Assembly (NCBI GenBank): GCA_937927975.1
Contig: CALEZT010000215.1
Location: 9,172-73,171, forward strand
Direction: 5' to 3'
Length of the DNA stretch: 64,000 nt
Source of the DNA: an uncultured Phycisphaerales bacterium
GTDB lineage: Bacteria > Planctomycetota > Phycisphaerae > Sedimentisphaerales > Anaerobacaceae
Part shown: piece after piece, positions 1-8,500 of the stretch
How positions within the stretch are numbered: the first letter of the stretch is position 1
How the letters are laid out: the number at the start of each line of letters is the position of its first letter
The notes under the pieces: generated by a model
The model's input: the letters and a program-made list of their open reading frames with translations, nothing else
The model's database searches: none
Told to the model about the DNA's origin: nothing
Made by a program: the position numbers and the translations under genes

Positions 1-252
1 GGGGGCAGCACCCCCAACGCACCAGGAAGCACGCAAAAACCGGATGAGCCCTTTTTGTTCAATCTCGCCGATTCCCGTAGCATCGCTGAAACGGGCAACG
101 TACAATAGCAGACAGCCGGCCGAGGGGGGCCGGAGGTGGGTAAGGGATTCCGGACGCTCCGTAGCGACGGGAGCCCCGGACGGAGCCGCCGTCTCGCATG
201 GCGTTCGGAGAACGCCGGCGGTTCCGGCAACCGTCTATGGAAAGGAGAAGAC

Positions 253-1761
253 ATGAGAAACGGAGTTCACACCACATCCACGCGAACACACGTCGGTTTC
301 ATTCCTGTGGTTCGCCTCTTGCTGCTCGTTGGCCTTGCGTCCCTGGCGACCCTGGCTTGCACCGCCTTGGCCCAGCCGCAGGGGCCTGAGCAGCCGACGT
401 CCGAGGCCCAAACGCAGGTCGAACCGCAACAGATGCGACAGTGGCAGATGGAGGGCAGCCGGGACGTGCTGAGCCGCCTCCTCGAACAACTGCGTCAGAA
501 GGCCGCACAAGCCGAGCAGAGTCTCCAGGAACAGGCGGACGAGTCGGACCGAGCTGCACAGATCCGCCGGGGCGAGTTGCTGGCTTTGCGCCAGCAGATC
601 CGCAGCCTGGAACGCACCCTCCGCCAGTTCGATGAGAACCAGCCGAACGTCGAGCCTGCTGCAGAGTCCGCGCCGCCCGACGCGGAGCGTCAGCGTCTGC
701 TCGGCAACATCCGCCGGATGCAGGCCCAACTGGGCGACCTGAACAAGCAACTGGCACAGTTGCGCCAGCAGAGCGAGGGGCAGGCGGGTCAGACTCCGCG
801 GGAGCCGCGAGGCGAGGAGCCTCCGCAGCAGATCGCCCAGGCGGGCGAACGAGCCCGCGACCTGGCGGAGCGGCTCAGGCAGTTCCAGCATCAAGCCGAG
901 CAGACTCAGGACGCGCTCAATCGCATGGAAGACCGCGAGAGCCAGGAGGCCGGACAACTTCGCGAAAAGCTGGACAACACCCGTCGACAAATCGAGCAGA
1001 CGCAGCAGGAGTTGAGGGGCCTCGAACGCGATGTCGCGGCATATGAACAGCAGAAACGAGAAGAAGCCCGCCGCAGGCGAGAGATCGTGGAGACGCACAT
1101 CCGCGATCTGGAGAAGCGTCAACACGATCTGCAGCAGAGCCTGGAAGCTTCGGAGGAGGCGCTGCGCCGGGTACGGGAGCAAGGTCCGCCGCCGGCTCGG
1201 GAAGCAGAGGTGCGAGAGCGTATGAGACTGCGAGAGATGGAAGCCCGCGAGCGGGAATTGAGGGATAGAGAAAGAGAACGCGACGAGCGTTGGGATGCGA
1301 TGCAGCAGAGCCTCCAGGCGATGCAGGGCCGGATCGCGGAGTCGCAGCACCAGATCCACGCTCTGCGCGAGGAACTCGACAGGCGGGCCGTGGAGCAGCG
1401 GGAACTGGCTCAACAGCGCAATGACCTCCTGCGTCAGCAGGAAGAGCTTCGAAATCACGCCCGCCGGATGGAGGAACAATTGAACGTGCTCCGCGAACGC
1501 GCCGGCAACCAGGCAGCGGAGCACGGTCGGGCCTTCGACGAACTGCGCAACGACTTGCAGCGGATGGGCCAGGTGCTCGGACGCGTCGAACGCGAGCGAG
1601 CGGACGTCCAGACCGATCTCAAGAACGAAGTCCAGAAGCTGCGACAACAGGTCTCCGAGTTGCGGAACGAATTGACCAGAACGCAGGGGATCGTGAACCT
1701 GATGCTCAACCAGTGCGACCGCAGCACCGTCGGCAGCGCCGGGCGCACCTGGGGCTGGTAG
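253..1761 (+). CDS. Secreted coiled-coil protein
   Basis: Encodes 502 residues. The start at 253 is chosen because AAAGGAG lies a few bases upstream and the protein then opens with a typical export signal: a basic N-terminus, a hydrophobic core near residues 18-38 rich in Leu/Val/Ala, and a likely cleavage site after ALA near residue 41. The rest, from about residue 50 to 490, is almost unbroken heptad-like sequence rich in Gln, Glu, Arg and Leu with no globular motif, so a long coiled coil outside the cytoplasmic membrane is likely. There is no C-terminal anchor. No enzymatic motif was recognised. A spacer or scaffold role in the cell envelope is possible but is only inference. A terminator-like hairpin follows the stop. 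Confidence 0.8.
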   Translation: MRNGVHTTSTRTHVGFIPVVRLLLLVGLASLATLACTALAQPQGPEQPTSEAQTQVEPQQMRQWQMEGSRDVLSRLLEQLRQKAAQAEQSLQEQADESDRAAQIRRGELLALRQQIRSLERTLRQFDENQPNVEPAAESAPPDAERQRLLGNIRRMQAQLGDLNKQLAQLRQQSEGQAGQTPREPRGEEPPQQIAQAGERARDLAERLRQFQHQAEQTQDALNRMEDRESQEAGQLREKLDNTRRQIEQTQQELRGLERDVAAYEQQKREEARRRREIVETHIRDLEKRQHDLQQSLEASEEALRRVREQGPPPAREAEVRERMRLREMEARERELRDRERERDERWDAMQQSLQAMQGRIAESQHQIHALREELDRRAVEQRELAQQRNDLLRQQEELRNHARRMEEQLNVLRERAGNQAAEHGRAFDELRNDLQRMGQVLGRVERERADVQTDLKNEVQKLRQQVSELRNELTRTQGIVNLMLNQCDRSTVGSAGRTWGW

Positions 1762-1802
1762 TCCTCGTTCCGCGCGTCGCGACTGCGAGAACCGTCGTTC
1801 CA

Positions 1803-1840
1803 GGGCCTTTCCAGCCGTCGGTTGGGAAGGCCCTTTCTCC
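1803..1840 (+). terminator. Rho-independent terminator after coiled-coil gene
   Basis: GGGCCTT (1803-1809) pairs with AAGGCCC (1827-1833) and is followed directly by TTTCTCC. It sits about 40 bases past the stop of the coiled-coil gene and before the blaI promoter, so it probably separates the two transcription units. Confidence 0.65.
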
Positions 1841-1868
1841 ATCCCGCCAAAAGAAAATTCGCCGGCAT

Positions 1869-1912
1869 CTACGAATTTTTTCGTTGACTAGTTACGAATT
1901 CGTTCGTAGATT
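1869..1912 (+). promoter_or_regulatory. Promoter with two operator-like palindromes upstream of blaI
   Basis: TTGACT (1884-1889) and TAGATT (1907-1912) are separated by 17 bases, a plausible sigma-70-type promoter. Two related palindromes overlap it: ACGAA-4-TTCGT (1871-1884), which ends at the -35 box, and ACGAATTCGT (1894-1903) in the spacer. CTACGAA (1869-1875) and TTCGTAG (1903-1909) form an outer inverted repeat. BlaI/MecI repressors usually bind dyads at their own promoters, so autorepression by the downstream gene is the natural reading, although the core differs from the classical TACA/TGTA operator. Confidence 0.6.
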
Positions 1913-1956
1913 ACCGATAGAGTGGAAAACGCGGCATCCGAATCAAGGAGACGACA

Positions 1957-2421
1957 ATGGCGCGAAGGAAAAGTCCCGGACCGACGGATCGGGAACTGGC
2001 GATTCTGGGCGTGCTCTGGGCCAAGGGTCCCAGCACGGTGCGCGAGGTCCATGAGGCCCTCGACCAGGACGCCCGGACCGGCTACACGACCACGCTCAAG
2101 CTGATGCAGATCATGGTCGAAAAGGGCCTGCTCGTGCGGGAGGACGACGGACGTCAACGTGTCGCGGGCATCCTGCCCGCGATTCGAGGGCGGGACGCCC
2201 TCGACACGAAGGACACCCCCGCCGCCACCCGCCGCGGCCACGTGTATCGACCTGCTCTATCCGAAGAACGCACGCAGAAGGCCCTCGTCCAGGACCTTCT
2301 CGACCGCGTCTTCGCCGGCTCGGCGGCCAAGCTCGTCATGCGGGCCCTCTCGGCCAGGAAGGTCCCGCCGAAAGAACTCAAACGTATCCGAGAGATGTTG
2401 GACCAAATCGAGGGAGAATGA
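1957..2421 (+). CDS. BlaI/MecI/CopY-family transcriptional repressor
   Basis: Encodes 154 residues, longer than the usual 120-130. The N-terminal winged helix is clear (TDRELAILGVLWAKGPSTVREV, then YTTTLKLMQIMVEKGLL), and the C-terminal dimerisation region carries the typical FAGSAAKLVMRAL stretch. In family members the wing reads roughly 'DGR.yvYrp'. Here about 28 residues are inserted between DDGRQ and GHVYRPAL, and they are encoded by a perfect double-hairpin repeat (2158-2208). The stop overlaps the start of the M56 peptidase gene by four bases (ATGA), so the two are translationally coupled. By analogy the pair is a signal-responsive repressor and sensor protease; the signal is unknown. 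AAGGAG precedes the start. Confidence 0.9.
   Translation: MARRKSPGPTDRELAILGVLWAKGPSTVREVHEALDQDARTGYTTTLKLMQIMVEKGLLVREDDGRQRVAGILPAIRGRDALDTKDTPAATRRGHVYRPALSEERTQKALVQDLLDRVFAGSAAKLVMRALSARKVPPKELKRIREMLDQIEGE
2158..2208. repeat. Palindromic repeat inserted in frame in the BlaI-family gene
   Basis: CGTGTCG (2158-2164) pairs with CGACACG (2202-2208). Inside lie two further perfect hairpins: CGCGGGCA/TGCCCGCG (2163-2170 with 2174-2181) and CGAGGGCG/CGCCCTCG (2185-2192 with 2196-2203). The 51-bp unit can fold as a cloverleaf or cruciform on either strand. It is open in the blaI frame and encodes about 17 of the extra residues in the repressor's wing. No second copy was seen in this window. 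Confidence 0.8.
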
Positions 2422-5400
2422 ACATGCCACTGCTGGAGAACCTGCTCTCACAAGGGACGATCGAGCGATTGGGATGGACCCTGGTGCATTTCCTGTGGCA
2501 GGCGATGGCTGTCGCCCTGCTGCTGGCTGTACTGTTGAGGCTCTTGCGGCGCGCCGGCGCGAGCGTTCGCTATGGTGCGGCGTACGGGGCCCTGGCCCTG
2601 ATGCTGATCCTGCCGCTGGTCACGATGCAGTTTGTGGAAGTCACAGGGCCCGCAGCGGAGGCGGGCCCTCTGCCCGACATTCTGCATGCCGAAGCAGTCG
2701 AGCCGACGCCAGCGATCCTGCACACAGTCCGCGAATTGCCGCCGCTGGAGATGACGCCGCCATTGGAGACGGCCAGTGTCGCCGTACCGGTTCCTTTGCG
2801 GGAGAGAGTCGTCACAGCGGTCGAACCCGCCCTGCCGTACATCGTGTTCGGCTGGCTCGCGGGGGTCTTCGGCCTGTCCGCCTGGCACCTGGGCGGCTGG
2901 ACCCAACTGCACCGGCTGAAACACCGCATGGCTCGCGAGGCCGGCCGCGCGTTGTGCGCGACGCTCGACGAACTGGCGACGAAGCTGGGCGTCCGGCGGG
3001 CCGTGACGCTGCTGGAATCCGCTCTCGTCGAGGTCCCCACGGTGCTCGGCTGGTTGCGGCCGGTGATCCTGTTGCCGACCAGTGCCTTGACCGGCCTGAA
3101 CCCCGACCAACTGCGGGCGATCCTCGCCCACGAGCTGGCCCACATCCGCCGGCATGATTACCTCGCGAACATCGCCCAGACGGTGGTCGAGATCCTCGGC
3201 TTCTATCACCCGGCGGTCTGGTGGGTGTCGAGCCGCATCCGCATCGAGCGGGAGAACTGCTGCGACGATCTGGCGGTCCAGGTCTGCGGCAACTCGCTCC
3301 AGTACGCCAAGGCCCTGACCAGCATGGAGGAGATCCGCCACAGCCGGACCGATCTGGCCCTGGCCGCCAGCGGAGGCAGCCTGATGGCCCGCATCGCCCG
3401 ACTGCTGGGCCGTCCCGTCGGGGACGACCGCCGCTTCGCCTGGCTCCCCGGCCTGATCGCCCTGCTCCTGGTCGTCGGCGTCGTGATCCCGGCCGCCCTT
3501 GTTCTAGGCGCGCCGGCTACTCCGCTCACGACACACCATGCCGACTTGGTAACCTCTGATGGGAACGAGGCGCCCTCTCTCGCTTGGACGATCCTGCGTC
3601 GTCCGAATTGCCCGCCGCTGTTGCTGGGTCTGACGCAGCAATTCGCCAAGATGCTGGAGCCGTCGCGTCAGAATGATCCGGCGTGGCGAGACACTCGCGA
3701 TAGCGGAACGCTGCGTCTGAAGGTCAACATTGAGGGAACAGTCCAAGGCGAGGTGCTCATCGGCCTCTTTGCAGATCCCCGGTGGCTTGCTGAACCTGCG
3801 GCGATACGCCGTGTCGCCAGCTCCGGCGACCACGTGCTGACCGGTCTGCCGGCCGGGCGGTACCAGATCGGTGCGATGGTCGGCAAGTCGCCGGTCGCCG
3901 CAATGCTCGGAGTCCAACGGCAGTGGCCCCAGGCCGTCGAAATCGGGGCGGGTCGAACGACGACCGCCGAGGTGCTTGTCTCGGAGGCGTTCCAGCAATG
4001 GGCATCAGGCTGGTACAACAACGGCGTTTCGAAAGACTACCTGGGAGACTGGAGCGATCTGGACCCGCGACATCTTCTTCAAGGCCGGCTCCTCGGGCCG
4101 GACGGCGATCCCATTCGCTTCGGCGAGATCCAGATCCGCGAGTACAAGGACCCTGCGCGCAGACAAGGCGGCATCGCGGCCCCGAACGTCGGGACCAGCG
4201 AACAGGGACGCTACCAGTTCGATGGGATGACCTGGCCGTACACGGTGGCCGCCACGTGGCGGGACCCGTTGCCTTCGATGTTCGGTTGCCGCTCCCAGGC
4301 TGTACGATTCAATCGCGTTCTGGAAGGTCCGCAGCAGGTGGACTTCCAGTTCAAGCCGTTCCCCACGGGCACAGCCAAGGTGGCCGGACGCGTGACGGAC
4401 CAGAGTGGCGACCCCGTCGAAGGGTTCTTCCTCCGCGTCCTCACACCGCCCATGCGGCGAACGCGTTCAGACGACTCCCTGGACGGAAGCTACGAGACCA
4501 ACGTGATGTACGAGGCGCCGTTCCTCTCCGAGGACGGCCGATTCGAATTGGCCGGACTGCCGGACGGACCCGCGCAGGTATATCCCATACCCTTCGAAAT
4601 CCAAAGATATGACACGCAATGGGGCAAGGAGACGACACTGGAGACAGGCAAGGCGACCGTCATGGATTTTGAACTGGTTCGGCCGCAGGTCCGTCGCCTC
4701 TATGGGCGAGTGCTCTTCGAGGACGGGACCCCGGCGGTCTCCCAGCCGGCCTCCTGGCCGGGAGCGACGGCCCTCATTCAGACGACCAGGAGGACTTTCC
4801 CCGTGAGGGGAGGCGTCTCGGCCAAGCTGGACGCCGATGGCTACTTCGCGATCGAGCTGCAAGACCGCGACTATGAACTGCTCGCCGGCGGCGAACATCA
4901 ACTCTCCATCGGTCTGCCCGAGGAGGGCGAGGGACGGTGGCATTTGTCGGGCGAGTTCCCGTTCGACAAGCTGGCGGAGGATCGAGACCGCGCCGGCGTC
5001 GTGACGGTCAAACGTCTGACGCCGACGCCGAAGTTCCCCGGCGAATTGGGGCCGGGGACATCGCTGCCGCCCGGGTGGCGGCTGGACCGCAAGAACGCCA
5101 GCGCGAGATCGGTCGGGAAGGACGCGTATTTCAACGCCAAGGTCATCGCATCGGACACGCAGAGGGGCTTGAAGCCCGGAGACCTGGAGTTCGTGATCTA
5201 CGATCCCAACGGCAAAGAGGTCGAGACCTTCCGCTCGCAGTCCATGATGATTATGCCCAAGGCCCAGCAATACAGGCTGATCGCCCGACAGGTCAACGAC
5301 GGGCGAGTCGTGCATGGACCGTTCCTCCTGGACATGACACAACCGGATTTCTACGAGTTGACGGTGGACCTCGCCACAAGCAACCAGACAGATTCGAAGA

Positions 5401-5474
5401 GCCAAGAACCCAATGCCCCGGCGACACAACTGGGGGTTACCGCCCCGCAAGCCGGGCAATCGCGCCGACGATGA
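2418..5474 (+). CDS. BlaR1-like M56 metallopeptidase with large C-terminal sensor region
   Basis: Encodes 1,018 residues. The N-terminus has membrane segments near residues 22-43, 52-72 and 140-158, then a cytoplasmic M56 zinc-peptidase domain with HELAH at 238-242 and the downstream acidic/CCDD region at 277-284, and a further membrane segment near 343-365. The last 650 residues replace the penicillin-binding sensor of classical BlaR1. They contain several carboxypeptidase-regulatory/SpaA-like beta-sandwich repeats (for example RLLGPDGDPIRFGEI, AGRVTDQSGDPVEGF, LYGRVLFEDGTPAV). The start overlaps the blaI stop. The expected role is to sense an envelope signal and cleave the repressor. The ligand cannot be read from the sequence. 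ATG at 2424 is an alternative start. Confidence 0.85.
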   Translation: MNMPLLENLLSQGTIERLGWTLVHFLWQAMAVALLLAVLLRLLRRAGASVRYGAAYGALALMLILPLVTMQFVEVTGPAAEAGPLPDILHAEAVEPTPAILHTVRELPPLEMTPPLETASVAVPVPLRERVVTAVEPALPYIVFGWLAGVFGLSAWHLGGWTQLHRLKHRMAREAGRALCATLDELATKLGVRRAVTLLESALVEVPTVLGWLRPVILLPTSALTGLNPDQLRAILAHELAHIRRHDYLANIAQTVVEILGFYHPAVWWVSSRIRIERENCCDDLAVQVCGNSLQYAKALTSMEEIRHSRTDLALAASGGSLMARIARLLGRPVGDDRRFAWLPGLIALLLVVGVVIPAALVLGAPATPLTTHHADLVTSDGNEAPSLAWTILRRPNCPPLLLGLTQQFAKMLEPSRQNDPAWRDTRDSGTLRLKVNIEGTVQGEVLIGLFADPRWLAEPAAIRRVASSGDHVLTGLPAGRYQIGAMVGKSPVAAMLGVQRQWPQAVEIGAGRTTTAEVLVSEAFQQWASGWYNNGVSKDYLGDWSDLDPRHLLQGRLLGPDGDPIRFGEIQIREYKDPARRQGGIAAPNVGTSEQGRYQFDGMTWPYTVAATWRDPLPSMFGCRSQAVRFNRVLEGPQQVDFQFKPFPTGTAKVAGRVTDQSGDPVEGFFLRVLTPPMRRTRSDDSLDGSYETNVMYEAPFLSEDGRFELAGLPDGPAQVYPIPFEIQRYDTQWGKETTLETGKATVMDFELVRPQVRRLYGRVLFEDGTPAVSQPASWPGATALIQTTRRTFPVRGGVSAKLDADGYFAIELQDRDYELLAGGEHQLSIGLPEEGEGRWHLSGEFPFDKLAEDRDRAGVVTVKRLTPTPKFPGELGPGTSLPPGWRLDRKNASARSVGKDAYFNAKVIASDTQRGLKPGDLEFVIYDPNGKEVETFRSQSMMIMPKAQQYRLIARQVNDGRVVHGPFLLDMTQPDFYELTVDLATSNQTDSKSQEPNAPATQLGVTAPQAGQSRRR

Positions 5475-5502
5475 CGCAGGGCAAACCGCCTCCTCGGCGC
5501 GA
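5460..5502. terminator. Hairpin between convergent genes
   Basis: TCGCGCCGA (5460-5468) pairs perfectly with TCGGCGCGA (5494-5502). It straddles the end of the blaR1-like gene and faces the end of the CotH gene, so it could end transcription from both sides. It lacks a clear T-run on either strand. Confidence 0.4.
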
Positions 5503-5532
5503 ATAGTAACACGCCGTCCAGGTTGCGCCTCC

Positions 5533-8500
5533 TCATGGCGCGATGCCGGGCGAGGGGGTGGCGACGGTCCAGTTGGTTGGGTCGTTGCCGCTGTGGGCGG
5601 CGTCGGTGTGGATTCGTCGGAGGGCCTTGCCTGTGCCGTCGGAACCTGCCGGCCAGGGCGACGCGTCGCTGTAGATCACTTCATCCACGATGAGCCAGGC
5701 CGTCCTGGCGGGATCGCCGGCGGTCAGCGATCTCTCCAGGCCCAATCGCTCGCCGCGATTGGACAGGTTGCCCTGCCAGGGACCGAGGATCTGCACGCCG
5801 GGCGTGAGGCTCGCGGCGCTGTACGCCTTGACGAAACCCGCGAGGCGCGAGACCTCCACCGCAGGGTCGAAGCCGACGATCACGAGCCGTCCGCCGGCGG
5901 GGATCGAGGCCCCGGTCGGGAGATTGTAGTCCACCGCGCCGTCCAGACGCCACGTGACGTCGCCCGACAGAGCGACCGCCTGCGCGGTCGGATTGAACAG
6001 CTCGACGTATTCCTCGTTCGGATCGACCGGGTGGTACAGGATCTCGGAGATCATCACATCGGCGATCGGGCCGGCGTTCGCAGCGTCCCGCGATGGGGTC
6101 ATCCGAAGCCAGTACGGCCCTCCGTCGGGGTAGCAGCGACCCAAGGTCACGTCCGGCTCCTGGGCCTTGAACGACACGGCGTCCACGATCCGGTCCTGCG
6201 CCGTGCCTGGCAGATACGACAGCACGACCTCCTCGCCGGCCCAGGACAGGCCGAATCCCGGGAAGTTGCCGAAGCTCCTGAATCCCTTGGCCGGGATCGA
6301 GCCGGCGGGAATCGCGTACTTCTCAGGCTCGGCCACATCGTCGCTGAGATACCAGCCTGCTAGATCGACTGATGAGGAGGTCGGGTTGTACAGCTCGATC
6401 CAGTCCCCATCGCCTTCGCCGTGGGCCAGAAACTCGTTGATGACGAGCGTCTGCGACGGAGCGGGGTCGTCCCGTCCGGGAGAGCCCTCGGGATAGGTGC
6501 TCGCCCGCCAGTTGCCAGGGTAGTTCAGCGTGCCCTGGGGCTCGCGGAGCACCGCGGATTCCAGGGGCACCAGGGAATAGCCCGCGCCGTCGGCGGCAAC
6601 CGGCCAGCCGCGACCGTCGCCGTACTCGAACTCCACGATCGTGCCGTTCCAGTAGTCCACGAGGGCGACCTCCTCGCCGGCGTTGGAGAGCCTGCCTTCG
6701 TACTGGCCTGCGATCAGGTGCGAGAGGGCGGTGCCATAACGGGATTCGAAAGCCGCCTTGTTCCTCACCACCAGGACGAAGCCGCCGGGCCCGAGCGTCG
6801 TAACGGCGCTGTCGGCAAAACCGAATGTGACGCCGCTGGTGAACGAGACGCCGCGAAGGTCGAGGGTCTCGTCGCCTGTGTTCTTGAGTTCGATGAACTC
6901 GAATTCGTCTCCGTCGAGCGTGTCGCTGGGCAAGGGGTTGTACATCACTTCGGTGATCCGCAGATCCGACACGACGCCCTCGGCGATCGGCTGGCCTGTG
7001 GTGAACTGGACCGGAGCCGACCAGTGGCTCCAGCGGCCGCTGGTGTCCTTCATCCGACTGCGAACACGATAGGTCCGGCCCGGACGCAGCGCCGACGCCG
7101 GGATTCTCACGTCCTGCTGGAAAACGGTCAGATCGTCGCTCTCCCAGACCGACTGGATCTCGTACTTGCCTGGGGTCCTCTTGTACGGCGTGAGATTCAT
7201 GATCGGCGTAGTGATGACACCGCCCTGCGAGACCTCCGCAGTCAGTCGAACGTCAATGAAGAAGTCCGAGCTGTTGCTGATGTTGGAGTTGAGGACCTGG
7301 ACCGCGATCACGTTTCTGCCCTGGACCAGCCAAACCTTGGGGTCGCCAAGATCGTAGGCGCGGAAGGTCAAGTCCTCGATGGAGCTCATCGCAGTCGCGT
7401 TGTATGGCAGTTCCGCACCGACCACGTTGTCCTGGTAGGCGAGCTTGCCGTTGATCCAGACGTTCAGACCGTCGTCGTACTTGGTCTCCAAAGTCAGCCT
7501 GGTGAATGAAGTCAGACCCGTCACGTCAAACGGGGTCCGCAGATACACCGTGGTGTAGGAGCCTCGCATGTCGGCCAAGTTGGTCACGATGAAGTTCTCC
7601 CCGTAGCCGATGGCGGTGCGTCCCGTGAGCCAGTTGGAGTCATCGAAGTTCAGCAGCCGCCAGGCGCCGGCGGTCGTCGAGGGCTCCGCGAGACCTTTGA
7701 AGTACTTCCAGGAGGCGCCCTCGGGCACCAGGACTGAGCCGGCGCTGGTGCTCGTGCCCCCGCCGGGGGTCGGAGCCGCCACGGAGCCCGCCGCGACCTC
7801 TGCGATGCGCCATTTCATCGCCGCGAAGGTCCCTGCGCCTTGCGGGTCGCTGAAATCGCTCGTGCGGAACGTCAGCGCGTTGGTAGGGAAGCCGTCGGGG
7901 CCCGTCGCGACGACGGTGGGCGTCTTGGGGGCCTGCGGGTCTTCCGAATAGGTGTTGAACGCGCGGTTGTTCGAGACCATGTAGTCCTTCATGATCTTGA
8001 CCATGCCGCGGAAGTCCTTCGTGGTCGCTCGCTGGTAGAAACGGCCCTGTCCGGATTTGCTCCCGTTGACGTTGCCGGAGGTCATGATCGGGTTGTAGTC
8101 CCACATCGCGCGGTCGGCGCCGACGAAGGTCGGGCCGCCCGTCGGCGGATCGATGATGTTCGCCAGGTCGTCGAGCATCTGGTAGCCCTGGTCGCTGTTG
8201 TACAGCAGATCGAAGAACTCACGCTGGCGATTGTTGTACTCGATCAGGAGGTTGGCGTTGACGTTGGAAAAGACGCCGTTGCGGGTGAAATCGTCCGCGC
8301 CGCCGCCGTACATGTTGTTGGCCCAGGTCAGGTCCAGGTCCCAGGGCAAAATGCTCCACTGGTTGGTGATCGGATCGTGGTAGAAGAACCAATTCTTGCC
8401 GCCCTCCATGTCGCCGTGGTGGATGCCCTCGACCACGCAGCGGAATCCGTAGTACGGAGGCAGATTGACGTTTTGCCGCCACCAGGGTTCCTGCGGGCGG

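Noticed and set aside
235..1842. A 535-codon open frame antisense to the coiled-coil gene
   Set aside because: It mirrors the Gln/Glu/Arg-rich coding sequence, lacks a ribosome-binding site and any recognisable domain. It is a high-GC shadow.
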